This document shows, piece after piece, positions 26,005-34,825 of a DNA stretch of 64,000 nt; within the stretch, counting starts at the first letter, position 1, and every line of letters begins with the position of its first letter. The notes below the pieces were generated by a model. That model was given only the letters and a program-made list of their open reading frames with translations, was not told the DNA's origin and did no database searches. Source of the stretch: Planctomycetota bacterium (GTDB lineage Bacteria > Planctomycetota > UBA1135); contig JASMMA010000012.1 in assembly GCA_030748415.1 (NCBI GenBank), positions 1 through 64,000 on the forward strand, given 5' to 3'. The translations under genes and the position numbers were made by a program.

Positions 26005-26912
26005 GCATTTCGCCAAGCGACGAGATTCGCGAGTTTTTCGATTGGTTGGATAAACAATCCGTTTCCTTGCGCCAGGAAGCGATTCGAGAAATGCGCTCTT
26101 GGCTGGACCTTCAAGAAGCAACTTTGTCCGAAGCAAAATCCAAGGAAGCTGTTCAAGACCCTTCAGATGGGTTGCCCGGAAAGTATGGAATGATTGGAGA
26201 CTCGGATTCCATGAAGGAAGTGTTTTCGGTTCTCGGAAAAATAATCCAAACAGATGTCCCAGTTTTGGTTCTTGGGGAAAGCGGTGTCGGCAAAGAACTT
26301 ATTGCTCGAGCACTCCACCATTATGGCCCTCGGAGAAAAGCAAAATTGCTCGCAGTGAATTGTGCGGCAATATCACCAAATCTTCTTGAGTCAGAACTTT
26401 TTGGTCATAAGAAGGGTTCCTTTACTGGCGCCCACAAAGATCGGAAAGGCTACGCAGAAGAGGCAGATGGCGGCACCCTGTTCTTGGATGAAATTGGAGA
26501 GATGGCACCTGACCTTCAGGCAAAACTCCTTCGTTTCTTACAGGATGGTGAAATTCGACCTGTTGGCGGGAATGAGATTTGCAAAGTTGATGTAAGAGTG
26601 GTTGCTGCAACAAACCGAGATTTGGAAGAACAAGTTCGCAAGGGAAGCTTTCGGGAAGACTTGTATTACCGCCTCGCAGTCATTTCATTGAAAGTTCCAG
26701 CCCTCCGCGAACGGAAAGAAGATATTGGGCTTATAGCCCGTTTCCTTATGGCGCGAAACGCCCTAGAAGGGCTCCCATCGGCCGAAATATCAGATGAGTT
26801 TATTGCTGAACTTCAATCCCGGGATTGGCCCGGAAATATTCGCGAATTGCAAAACGAGTTAACTCGTGCTGCTGCATTTTCCAAAGGAAAATCTATTTCA
26901 GGGGATTCCTGA
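26001..26912 (+). CDS. Sigma-54-interacting AAA+ ATPase without DNA-binding domain
   Basis: The 303-aa protein has a short helical N-terminus (about 1-55) and an AAA+ domain. The domain shows VLGESGVGKELIARALH (Walker A), ELFGHKKGSFTGAHKDR (the sigma-54 contact loop, GSFTGA rather than GAFTGA), GGTLFLDEIGEM (Walker B), LRFLQDGEIRPVGG, and DWPGNIRELQNEL (sensor II). It stops about 15 residues after that, with no Fis-type helix-turn-helix. It could act from solution or use a separate DNA-binding partner. Third gene of rimO-pgsA-this gene, overlapping pgsA by 4 nt from a GTG start. Confidence 0.85.
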   Translation: MSISPSDEIREFFDWLDKQSVSLRQEAIREMRSWLDLQEATLSEAKSKEAVQDPSDGLPGKYGMIGDSDSMKEVFSVLGKIIQTDVPVLVLGESGVGKELIARALHHYGPRRKAKLLAVNCAAISPNLLESELFGHKKGSFTGAHKDRKGYAEEADGGTLFLDEIGEMAPDLQAKLLRFLQDGEIRPVGGNEICKVDVRVVAATNRDLEEQVRKGSFREDLYYRLAVISLKVPALRERKEDIGLIARFLMARNALEGLPSAEISDEFIAELQSRDWPGNIRELQNELTRAAAFSKGKSISGDS

Positions 26913-26927
26913 AAGCTCTAGCCCAAT

Positions 26928-27221
26928 CTAATTTGGGAGAAGAATTCGAATAAGGAAAGGTCCTGCCCAAAGGAGTGCAGCTAGCCCTACGCACAGCAAA
27001 CTGAGATCAATGGTAAACCTAATTCCCCACCGCTTCCTGCGTTTGTAAAGCTCTTCAATTTCATCCTTTGGTCGAAATTCGCCCTTCCAAGGGAATCTGC
27101 CCTCTTCGCATTCACGCTCAGCATGGAATCGCATCTCTTTAAGAATCTCTTCTTGTCGGATACTTCGGTACCGCTCAAGCAGTTCTAGCTTTCGGCGAAC
27201 TTCAGCGCGGATGGTAGCCAT
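26928..27221 (-). CDS. Small C-terminally anchored membrane protein
   Basis: A 97-aa protein with a charged, helical N-terminal two-thirds rich in Arg, Glu and Lys (possible coiled coil) and one membrane segment near residues 70-92 (LSLLCVGLAALLWAGPFLIRIL). Its ATG overlaps the previous gene's TAA by 1 nt, so it is the last gene of the Wzz/glycosyltransferase operon. No family recognised. It converges with the sigma-54-type gene with a 15-bp gap. Confidence 0.55.
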   Translation of the reverse strand: MATIRAEVRRKLELLERYRSIRQEEILKEMRFHAERECEEGRFPWKGEFRPKDEIEELYKRRKRWGIRFTIDLSLLCVGLAALLWAGPFLIRILLPN

Positions 27222-27493
27222 TAAATTGCTGCGAGGCTCCGAGTAATCCAAAGGACGGCGGCGTTGGCAACTAAGCCAATTACACCACCAGCAAGAGTAA
27301 AGAAAATAAATCGGATAGCACCTCCAAAGGCAGAGTCGAAAAGTAGGGCTGGCGCGGGAGGAAGATCTCCGCGTTCGACTGCCTCTTCGTGGAGAATGTC
27401 CATGGCTGCCGCTTGTATTTCCTGGTCGGTCGTTATTTTTAACTTATCAGGAATTTCATCAAATTCAGGAATTTCATCGGAACGGTTTACCAT
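27221..27493 (-). CDS. Small C-terminally anchored membrane protein
   Basis: A 90-aa protein with an acidic N-terminal half and a hydrophobic C-terminal half: FGGAIRFIFFTLAGGVIGLVANAAVLWI, roughly residues 56-84 (given as a span). The ATG at 27493 overlaps the 3' end of the Wzz-like gene by 7 nt. No family recognised. Its position suggests a part in the same glycan export system, but nothing in the sequence shows how. Confidence 0.55.
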   Translation of the reverse strand: MVNRSDEIPEFDEIPDKLKITTDQEIQAAAMDILHEEAVERGDLPPAPALLFDSAFGGAIRFIFFTLAGGVIGLVANAAVLWITRSLAAI

Positions 27494-28824
27494 GGGGATT
27501 CCTCCCGCCACGATGCAGCTCTTGCCATTGCGTTGGCCATTGCGATTCCCAAAATTAGACCAAAAAAACCAGAGACAACCATAATCAGCTTGCGCCGAGG
27601 AAAGAATGGGTCACTTAAAGAAGAGGGAACTGCGGCTTCAACAATCTCCAGAAACCGTTGTTCGCGCGACTCAAAAAGCCTGAATTCTTCCAGGCGATCT
27701 CGCAATTGGTTAAGTGTATCTCTGGCTTGCGAAATTTGCTGGTCATGAGCATTCAATTCTTCATTGAATGCTGGAAGAATCGACCATTCTTTAACAGTGG
27801 CGTCCAGCTGCGAACGGCGGATGCTCAACTCAGCATCAAGGGCGCTTCGCTCAATATTCAGGTTGGCTAGTTTTTTATCTAAATCTTGGCGAATAGGGTC
27901 AATCTGAAAGCTCCAACTCTTGTCTTTCAGTTCTTCCTGGGATTGAAGATCCAGTCGCAGAACCTCTATTTCTTTTTCTTTTGCGAGAGCGTATTGGTGC
28001 TTTGGCTGATGCTTCATCAGAAGAGACGCATACTCGCTTTCGGCTGAAACTAATGCGGAGCGAAGCTCTTGTATTCTTGGATTGACCTCTCGAGTAAACG
28101 ACGATTCAATAAACTCACGCCGCTTTTCGAATTGGGAGCGCATTTCCATTTCTTGAAGTTCCAAGCTCCTGCGCCTGACTTCAAGGTCGGCAACTTGTGT
28201 TCTTCGAGTTTCTAGCCTCGAACTCAGGGTGGCTGACTGGGTTTCACTGTCCACAGCCCCAACATCCAGTAAAAATTCAAGTCGGTCCTTTTCGAGGGAA
28301 TCTAACTCAACAGAACGAGCTTCCTCTGCATTGATTAAGTGCTCCTTTTTTTGTTGAACATCGCGGGTGGTCCTTTTTCGCAGGTCATCCTGAAGGAGTT
28401 TTGGGAACCGGTTGGCAATTTCTGCAGCGCGAGTAGGGCTTCGGTCCTCGGCCGTCACGACAACTAAATTGAATTTGTCCACCTGGACTGAGACAGATCT
28501 TTCTATCTCAATCGCAGTCAGGTTCTGGAAGGCGGCACTCACGCGAAGATAAAACTCAGAGGTGGTTAACAAACCACGCAATGAACTTTGAGTCTCTGGG
28601 TTCGAGGTTGGGAGTTTGGGACCGCGAGGCAGGTTTTCTGATTCACTATGTAAAGAAAATCCATCAGCGGATTCGGGCATAAAAAATCGAGACTGGCTTT
28701 GGTATATCGCAGGAAGTCTCCCTGAAACCCACCATGAGGCGAAAATAGCTCCCAATGCAACGAGCACGACAACATGAAGTCGTTCGTAGCTTGCTTGAAG
28801 GAGTCCTCGTCGGGGGGGAGTCAT
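27487..28824 (-). CDS. Wzz/GumC-type polysaccharide chain-length or co-polymerase protein
   Basis: The 445-aa protein has membrane segments near both ends (about 17-34, VVLVALGAIFASWW, and about 408-428, LIMVVSGFFGLILGIAMA). A long periplasmic coiled coil fills about 150-390. N-terminal residues IYQSQSRFFMPE match the Wzz-type beta segment, and the sequence FPRRKLIMVV before the second segment is the typical Pro-rich boundary. There is no C-terminal tyrosine-kinase domain. It controls polymer length or export in Wzy-type systems. It lies 9 nt after the glycosyltransferase gene above it. Confidence 0.8.
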   Translation of the reverse strand: MTPPRRGLLQASYERLHVVVLVALGAIFASWWVSGRLPAIYQSQSRFFMPESADGFSLHSESENLPRGPKLPTSNPETQSSLRGLLTTSEFYLRVSAAFQNLTAIEIERSVSVQVDKFNLVVVTAEDRSPTRAAEIANRFPKLLQDDLRKRTTRDVQQKKEHLINAEEARSVELDSLEKDRLEFLLDVGAVDSETQSATLSSRLETRRTQVADLEVRRRSLELQEMEMRSQFEKRREFIESSFTREVNPRIQELRSALVSAESEYASLLMKHQPKHQYALAKEKEIEVLRLDLQSQEELKDKSWSFQIDPIRQDLDKKLANLNIERSALDAELSIRRSQLDATVKEWSILPAFNEELNAHDQQISQARDTLNQLRDRLEEFRLFESREQRFLEIVEAAVPSSLSDPFFPRRKLIMVVSGFFGLILGIAMANAMARAASWREESPW

Positions 28825-28833
28825 GTCAGGTTT

Positions 28834-29946
28834 CTATTTTGCCGCAGAGGAGCGCAGGCTTCCATTATTAATGACACCTTCGGCCAAGGCCTGTAAGCCC
28901 TCTCGAAATGCTTGTGCCGAAAAGCGTTTTGCTGAGTTCACGCATTTTTCACTGTCCCAGGATCGTTGTTCAAATTCTTCAATGCACTGAATAACATCTG
29001 GGGTGGTTTGTGTTTGAAAGTGGAGCCCAGTTTCCCCGTGAGTGACTGTTTCCAGGCATCCTGCTGAGCCGTAAGCAAGAACTGGGCGGCCAGCAGCTAG
29101 GGCTTCAACGGGTGCGATTCCAAAGTCCTCTTCAGAAGGGAAAAGGAAAGCTTTTGCTCCGGCCACAAGGGCTGGTAGTTGGTGGTCTGGTACGAAACCG
29201 AGAAATTCAACGGTATCTCCGGCGATTGATTGAAGCCGGTCAGCATCTGGACCTTTGCCAAGGATCTTGAGAGGAATGTTCATTTCTGTGCAAGCTTCAA
29301 CAAGGATGTCAACTCGCTTATACGACTCCAGTCGCAAAGCAGTTAAGTAGTAATCGCCTGGTTTAGTTTTGAGCCCAGCAGCAATGAAAGATTCCGTGTC
29401 CACGGGGGGGTATAAGTGCTTTGCTTCAACGCCATATGTTTCGCGAACCATATTGGCAATCCACTTTGAACAACCAACATAAAGGTCAGGTTCGGTTGCA
29501 TGCTTTTGGTCCCACTTCCGAATCTTTCCAACGATACTCTTCAAGATTGGTCGAATTGGGGCCGGGTACTGATGCAAAAATATTTCCTGACGCTGGTAGG
29601 CAAACATCATGGGACGGTAAATGTAACAAAGGTGAGGGACATCTTTTGGAGCCACTAAACTTTTCATCCACGAAACAGATGAACTAATCAGGAGGTCAAT
29701 GTCCCAGTCGATTCGCTTTGGAAGGCGATCGACCAACAAAGGGTATAAAGGGAGTGGCCAGCGGTATCGTTTAGAAGGCAAAAACCCTTGGAGAAAAGAG
29801 GGGCGTATGTCCCAATTCGAATATAAAGGGTTATCCTCTGCAAGAAATGTATAAATTGGCGCATCCCGCCAGATTTCCACCATCTGTTCTAGGCATCTTT
29901 CTGCACCACCATGGCGGATAAAATCATGCGCAATCGCGACCTTCAT
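28834..29946 (-). CDS. GT4 family glycosyltransferase (WbaZ-like)
   Basis: A 370-aa GT-B enzyme that probably transfers a sugar (mannose-type donors are common in this group) to a lipid-linked glycan. The start MKVAIAHDFIRHGGAERCLE is typical of the family. The C-terminal donor domain has the E-x7-E motif EDFGIAPVEALAAGRPV near residue 275. The ATG at 29946 overlaps the GT2 gene stop by 4 nt; longer upstream starts lie inside that gene. Confidence 0.85.
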   Translation of the reverse strand: MKVAIAHDFIRHGGAERCLEQMVEIWRDAPIYTFLAEDNPLYSNWDIRPSFLQGFLPSKRYRWPLPLYPLLVDRLPKRIDWDIDLLISSSVSWMKSLVAPKDVPHLCYIYRPMMFAYQRQEIFLHQYPAPIRPILKSIVGKIRKWDQKHATEPDLYVGCSKWIANMVRETYGVEAKHLYPPVDTESFIAAGLKTKPGDYYLTALRLESYKRVDILVEACTEMNIPLKILGKGPDADRLQSIAGDTVEFLGFVPDHQLPALVAGAKAFLFPSEEDFGIAPVEALAAGRPVLAYGSAGCLETVTHGETGLHFQTQTTPDVIQCIEEFEQRSWDSEKCVNSAKRFSAQAFREGLQALAEGVINNGSLRSSAAK

Positions 29947-30902
29947 TTGCCTCGGCCCTTTGCTTGTGAGGCCATGCGCCACCCACGAATTCGGCCCATG
30001 ATTGCATGGGGAAGGTAGCTGAAGCCAAGGAGGTGACGGTTGGAGGTAAATGGGCGAAAAATAGTCCCGACTAAAGCCCAGAGGATTCCTGGGCAAGGAA
30101 AGTTCCCAACGGAAACGGCGCATAAAAGGTGAATGAGCCCCTTCGGGCCGCGCCCCCAGTGCTTTAAGAAAACATATGTTTCATTTGCTGCGTTGTTGTA
30201 AATCGTTTTTAGTTCATGTCGGCCTCTGGAAGCTGGCCTTGGAGCTTCATGGTGGTCAACCTCGGCCTCAGGTTCAAAAAGCAATCGCCAACCAGCTTCA
30301 CGGAGACGGAGGCACGCATCCAACTCAAAGCGAAAGCAATCGCCCAACAATTTAGCATCAAAGGCTCCAACTTCTCGAAGGACATCCAGGCGGAAACTCA
30401 TATTGGCTCCACGGAAGTGATCCACTCGCAAAGAACGATCCGTGTGGCGAGTGCTCTGGTCAAGAATGATGCCTGGAAAGTAAACGCGGTTTCGGAAGCG
30501 CGCCTTTCGGACTCTGGGCTTGCCGTCAACTACATCAATTGCTGGGCCGGCAACACCGCCAATCCGATGGTCCTTTTCATAATGGCGGGCGAGGTTTGCC
30601 AGCCAAAAGGGCCTAGGAATTGCATCATCATCAAGAAAGCAGGCAACATCTCCGCTTGCAGCTTGGACGAGTGCATTTTCTGCCGGAACAATTCCAGGAA
30701 TAGAGACCTCCACATTTTGAACGCAGAGGCTTGGTTGAGCAATTCGAAAGTCTTGAACTGTTGAGGCGCTTTCCGGGTCATCTTCCGGTCGAATAGCGAC
30801 GAGTATTTCGTCGGGAAGCTTGGATTGCAAAGCGATAGCCTCCAAGTTCCGGCGGAGCATTTCGGGCCGCCTGAAAGTAGGAACAAGGATGGAATATTTC
30901 AT
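29943..30902 (-). CDS. GT2 family glycosyltransferase
   Basis: A 319-aa GT-A fold enzyme. The start SILVPTFRRPEMLRRNLEA is the nucleotide-binding beta-alpha unit, and ACFLDDDAIPRPFW (about residue 92) holds the acidic metal-binding DDD. FRGANMSFRLDVLREVGAFD and FELDACLRLREAGWRLLFEP follow the usual GT2 order, with the catalytic acid probably in the latter. A weakly hydrophobic C-terminal part (about 255-300) may touch the membrane. Middle of the leftward glycan operon. Confidence 0.85.
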   Translation of the reverse strand: MKYSILVPTFRRPEMLRRNLEAIALQSKLPDEILVAIRPEDDPESASTVQDFRIAQPSLCVQNVEVSIPGIVPAENALVQAASGDVACFLDDDAIPRPFWLANLARHYEKDHRIGGVAGPAIDVVDGKPRVRKARFRNRVYFPGIILDQSTRHTDRSLRVDHFRGANMSFRLDVLREVGAFDAKLLGDCFRFELDACLRLREAGWRLLFEPEAEVDHHEAPRPASRGRHELKTIYNNAANETYVFLKHWGRGPKGLIHLLCAVSVGNFPCPGILWALVGTIFRPFTSNRHLLGFSYLPHAIMGRIRGWRMASQAKGRGK

Positions 30903-30920
30903 CTGGGTAAAACAGGGCCA

Positions 30921-32075
30921 CTAAAGTCGACCGACCTCCTGCATGGCTTGGCGATAAACGGAAGCATGTGCTTCAGCACTTTTTTGCCAACTAAACTGGG
31001 AAGCTCGCTCCAGACCTTTTTTAATTAACAGGTCCCGAAACTCACCTCTTGTCGCAGCTTTTTCAATACCTTCTGCAATAGATCTTGAATCATATGGGTC
31101 AACAATGACTGCGGCGCCACCGGCAACTTCTGGCAATGAGCACGAATCGGCTACGACAACAGGCGCGCCGCATGCCATGGCTTCAAGAGTCGGAATCCCA
31201 AAGCCTTCCAAGATTGAAACTAAGGAAAAGCAGGAGCAGTTCCCGTAAAGGCGGGGAATGTCTTCTTCTTCGATATACCCAGTTCGCAAAACGCCTTCAT
31301 CGTGGCCGTTCTCTGTAATTCGTTCCCACATTTCATCAAAAAGCCAACCCTCTTTTCCAGCAAGGACAAGTTGCCCCTCGAACCCATCTTGGCGGAGATC
31401 ATGATAAGCCGCGCAAAGCCCTTCAATATTTTTGTTAGGCTGCAGAGTTCCCAGGTAAAGAATAAAACCAGGGCGTATTTTGTAACGCTCCTCAAGCCTC
31501 CGTAAATCAACCAAGGGGTCGGCAGGCGGACGAAATTCTGGCGAAAGACCATGAGGGACAACTGAAACCTTTTCGGCAGGGATATGTAACCACTCCACAA
31601 TGTCAGATTTGGAGAATTCGCTAGCAGTAATTACTCGCGTTGCTCTTCGTGCCGATGGGGGAACTGTTTTGGTTAACTCTGCTACCCAGCTTGTTGGCAA
31701 GCCCGCTGCAGCGCGCAAAAAAGCTAAGTCATGAATGGTGACAACTCGTGCAGATGATTTTGATTTTGGAACTCGATCAAAAGGCCCATGAACTAAATCA
31801 TGAGGGCCTACAAGGCTTTCCAAATTGGTCCCAAGCTTCGAAGTAATCCAAGGATGAGTGCGGGATGTTTTGTAGGGAAGATTCCCGGTTTCTTGAAGAA
31901 CCTCACGCATTCTTGCTGCGTGCTTTTGGCGAAAGAAATGAAAATGTAAGTTGAGCTCCCAGTCGTCGGGCAAAGCGTCAGGGAGATGGCGGAGAAGTTC
32001 AATGCCATAACGATATATTCCTGCCTTGGTATAACCACGAAGTGCAAGCGCCGATGCGTCGAAGAAAAGTTTCAT
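30921..32075 (-). CDS. GT4 family glycosyltransferase
   Basis: A 384-aa GT-B enzyme. The acceptor domain begins MKLFFDASALALRGYTKAG with the Gly-rich loop typical of group 1 transferases. The donor domain has FILYLGTLQPNKNIEGL and EGFGIPTLEAMACGAPVV (E-x7-E). It overlaps the gene upstream by 4 nt (ATGA) and is separated from the GT2 gene by 18 nt. Donor and acceptor are unknown. Confidence 0.88.
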   Translation of the reverse strand: MKLFFDASALALRGYTKAGIYRYGIELLRHLPDALPDDWELNLHFHFFRQKHAARMREVLQETGNLPYKTSRTHPWITSKLGTNLESLVGPHDLVHGPFDRVPKSKSSARVVTIHDLAFLRAAAGLPTSWVAELTKTVPPSARRATRVITASEFSKSDIVEWLHIPAEKVSVVPHGLSPEFRPPADPLVDLRRLEERYKIRPGFILYLGTLQPNKNIEGLCAAYHDLRQDGFEGQLVLAGKEGWLFDEMWERITENGHDEGVLRTGYIEEEDIPRLYGNCSCFSLVSILEGFGIPTLEAMACGAPVVVADSCSLPEVAGGAAVIVDPYDSRSIAEGIEKAATRGEFRDLLIKKGLERASQFSWQKSAEAHASVYRQAMQEVGRL

Positions 32076-33199
32076 TTGGAAACGGACATGGCTTGTCGGT
32101 ACGCAGAAAGCGTACTGCTTGCACAGTTCTCCCAGGTGAAAGAAGCCGCGTGCTTAAAGCCGCTACTCTTCATTTTATCGCGAAGGGTTGAATCGGCGCT
32201 AAGCTCACAAAGGAGTTCAGCGAGAAAAGTAGAGTCCATTGGGTCAAAAAGTTTGGCAGCACCGCCTGCAGTTTCAGGTAACGCTCCACGGTTTGAGCAA
32301 AGGACGGGCGCACCAGCAGCCATCGCCTCGACCACAGGCATGCCAAAACCCTCATAAAAGGATGGAAGCACAAGAGCCAGAGATTGGGCCAGAAGTTGAG
32401 GGAGATTTGCTTGGGGAACAAAGCCTAGAAAATCAACGCGGTCCTTAAGCTTCGGATATTTTCGGAGAGTTAAGGAAAGCTCCTTGCTGCCCCACGCCAC
32501 CCTTCCAGCAATTTTTAAACGCGCGGGGCATCCTTTGTCGATTGCTTCGGCAAAGGATGTCATAAGGCCGGGCAGGTTTTTTTTGGGTTCAATGGAGCCG
32601 ATAAACAAAAAGTAAGGCGAATCGGCACCTTTGAGTTCTTTTTCTCCTGCTTCGAAAAAGGAAGAGGAAACCCCGATTGGGGCCACAGATGTCCGTCCAT
32701 GTGGGACTCCAAATTCTTTCACCAATTCCTTGCGCGTGTATTCGCTAATGCAGATCCACCAAGCGGCTTGTTCGACACAGGCTTCGGTGCCCTGCTCTAG
32801 TCGTTTTGCGGTTTGAGGGTCTAAGAATTGAGGGTAATGGTGGTACATGAGGTCCTGACAAGTCACAACAAGCCGTCCCTTTCCTGAGAGAGGCCAGTAT
32901 GGCTCAGGTGTGTGGACTAAGTCGTGCCGCCCCCCGAGCCACTCTAGAGGCATGCCATACTTGCCCATTCGAAAAAGAAAATCCGGAGAAGACCACCAGT
33001 GTCGAATTTTCACTCTGCTATTCCGAAAGGAATCCATGCGTGGGACTTTTCTGGGATTCAAGAAGGCACTTAATAGAGTGAAGTTAAGGTCAGGTTCGTT
33101 TGCCCTAATCAGCGCAGGCACAAGTTGTTTCCAGTAGGACTCAATCCCACCATAGTTTTTTGAGAGACATAAGCGCCAGCCTTCTAGGAGCACTCTCAT
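32072..33199 (-). CDS. GT4 family glycosyltransferase
   Basis: A 375-aa GT-B enzyme with YFLFIGSIEPKKNLPGL and EGFGMPVVEAMAAGAPVL (E-x7-E) in the donor domain. It is similar in design to its neighbour at 30921, suggesting a duplication inside the cluster. It overlaps the genes on both sides by 4 nt. Confidence 0.88.
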   Translation of the reverse strand: MRVLLEGWRLCLSKNYGGIESYWKQLVPALIRANEPDLNFTLLSAFLNPRKVPRMDSFRNSRVKIRHWWSSPDFLFRMGKYGMPLEWLGGRHDLVHTPEPYWPLSGKGRLVVTCQDLMYHHYPQFLDPQTAKRLEQGTEACVEQAAWWICISEYTRKELVKEFGVPHGRTSVAPIGVSSSFFEAGEKELKGADSPYFLFIGSIEPKKNLPGLMTSFAEAIDKGCPARLKIAGRVAWGSKELSLTLRKYPKLKDRVDFLGFVPQANLPQLLAQSLALVLPSFYEGFGMPVVEAMAAGAPVLCSNRGALPETAGGAAKLFDPMDSTFLAELLCELSADSTLRDKMKSSGFKHAASFTWENCASSTLSAYRQAMSVSK

Positions 33200-34335
33200 G
33201 AAACAAGCTCCGAATACAGGTGTTCAAGGTTGTCCCAGTGAGTTTTTGACGAACATTCTGTCTGAACCCACTCCCGGAAGGCTTCCCCCCGACGCATTAG
33301 TTCCTGAGGCGTTTCAGCAATTTGGTCCAAAATAGCAGCCAGGTCCCCGGGAGATTCGGCAGGAAAGGTCCAGCCTCGATGTGGGGGCGAAAGTAACTCC
33401 GGAATGCCACCTAAGTGGCTTCCAATCCCAGGTCTTCCAGTGGAGGCGGCTTCTAAAAGGATGAATGGAGCATTTTCTTCCACACGGGAGGGTAGGACAA
33501 CCGCATGACAGCGAGCGAGAGCATTTGCCATTTCCCCATGATTACACTGGCCGAGAAAATGAACGGAGTCTTCAAGCTTAAGGGCTTTAGACAACTCTAT
33601 TAGCTTGTCCTTTGACTCCCCAGCCCCGGCTATCTCAAGGTTCATCGGGGTCTTCGCCATTCCAATTGCCCGGATGAGTAAATCTACCCCCTTAGATGGA
33701 TAGAGGGTCCCTCCAAAGAGGAGACGAAGGGGGGAGGGTTCTGGGAAAGGCTGGAGAGGGCGTTCCTCCAGTGGGAGCCGAAAGAGGCGGGCCTTGGCGT
33801 CAGGAAAGGGGATACCGGCCATCAAAGCCTCAGAGGGGCACAGGAAGCAGTCAACGGCTCGAAAGGCTGCTCGCCTGCTTGCGTTATTGGACTTGGCGTC
33901 CAGCCACCGCCGGAAGGGACCGGAAATGCCATCACGGGGAACTCCCCATGGATTTGGATCCATAAAGCTAAAATCATGAACCGTCATCACAGTTGGAATC
34001 TTTGCCTTCCTGAGGAAGGGAAAGAGAGTGCTTCGGAAAACTGACCAATTTTGAATATGAATAAGGTCAGGGGAGAAAGATTCTACTGCGTTTGCCAGGG
34101 CGGTCCTCAAGGGAGGAAGATGGCAATGGAAGTCCTTTCGGCGGCGAAAACTGCTATCCGGTGGGGAATACTCAAAGAAATGGGAGAAATCCGGCGAAAA
34201 TTTTGAGGGCACAGGAGAAAGACTGAAAAGCCCATTGATATGCCCCAATTGGGCGCAATGCACCAGTAATTGGCCCAAGTAGCCGCTTGGACCGCCTGGA
34301 ATCTCGGGAGAGTCGTGTAGATGGAGGATGCGCAC
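33196..34335 (-). CDS. GT4 family glycosyltransferase, first gene of the operon
   Basis: A 379-aa GT-B enzyme with MRILHLHDSPEIPGGPSGY at the acceptor domain, LLFGGTLYPSKGVDLL and ENAPFILLEAASTGRPGIG (E-x7-E) in the donor domain. The start codon is GTG at 34335, preceded at 6 nt by an AGGA-type SD (GGCAGGAAAACG), unlike the leaderless genes elsewhere in the window. It heads the eight-gene leftward glycan operon. Confidence 0.85.
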   Translation of the reverse strand: MRILHLHDSPEIPGGPSGYLGQLLVHCAQLGHINGLFSLSPVPSKFSPDFSHFFEYSPPDSSFRRRKDFHCHLPPLRTALANAVESFSPDLIHIQNWSVFRSTLFPFLRKAKIPTVMTVHDFSFMDPNPWGVPRDGISGPFRRWLDAKSNNASRRAAFRAVDCFLCPSEALMAGIPFPDAKARLFRLPLEERPLQPFPEPSPLRLLFGGTLYPSKGVDLLIRAIGMAKTPMNLEIAGAGESKDKLIELSKALKLEDSVHFLGQCNHGEMANALARCHAVVLPSRVEENAPFILLEAASTGRPGIGSHLGGIPELLSPPHRGWTFPAESPGDLAAILDQIAETPQELMRRGEAFREWVQTECSSKTHWDNLEHLYSELVS

Positions 34336-34637
34336 CGTTTTCCTGCCCTGATAGGTTCGGCATTCGGGAGAGAGATATCCAGGAATGAACAGAAAAAGGG
34401 GAATCAGCCATAAACCTCTTATTTGAAAGGGTTTAGAGGTGTCTTATGGGGTCAAACTGCCAAGTTTGCAGGCAAGAAAACCGGGCTAACATCCCTTAAG
34501 TTGTTTATTTTAAAAGGGTTAGGGCGTTCAGGTTAAAATGTTCCCAATCTTTTAAATTCTGGAAAACCCCCACAATGGTTGCCGATTTCTTCCACAAGGG
34601 ACTTTGGTCCCCTGTGGTTCATTTTTCGGAAATGGCA

Positions 34638-34666
34638 TTGCACTAGCAAAGCCGCAACCGGATAAT
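34638..34666 (+). promoter_or_regulatory. Sigma-70-like promoter of the outer-membrane protein gene
   Basis: TTGCAC (34638-34643), a 17-bp spacer and GATAAT (34661-34666). Transcription would begin near 34673, giving a leader of about 153 nt before the ATG at 34826. Confidence 0.6.
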
Positions 34667-34754
34667 GCTTCGCCAAATTTCAGGAGCTCCACTTTCGGAC
34701 TTCTGATAAACCTGAAAACTCGACCCGCTTCAGTTTAGTTCGTTCTGAGCTGGC

Positions 34755-34813
34755 GGTGTGAACACACCCGCGACAGCGGGTCCCCCCCCGATTCATTCCG
34801 AATCACCTAGGAG
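34755..34813 (+). promoter_or_regulatory. Structured leader and ribosome-binding site of the outer-membrane protein gene
   Basis: Two short hairpins that share bases, GGTGTG-AA-CACACC (34755-34768) and CCCGC-GACA-GCGGG (34767-34780), cannot form together. A run of eight C follows (34782-34789), and AGGAG (34809-34813) lies 12 nt before the ATG. The arrangement could stabilise the mRNA or regulate translation. Confidence 0.45.
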
Positions 34814-34825
34814 AAACTAATCATC

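Larger units (their letters stand above)
34336..34825. other. 490-bp divergent intergenic region
   Basis: It holds the SD of the leftward glycan operon, a hairpin at 34592-34617 (CCACA and GGGAC pairing with GTCCC and TGTGG around a TTTG loop), the rightward promoter at 34638-34666, and a structured leader. I found no convincing leftward promoter by eye and no open reading frame or known RNA. Confidence 0.6.

Noticed and set aside
34633-34648. Possible sigma-54 (-24/-12) promoter, TGGCATTGCACTAGCA
   Set aside because: It keeps the GG and GC at the right spacing but misses three other consensus positions, and the same stretch is better explained by TTGCAC-17 bp-GATAAT at 34638-34666.
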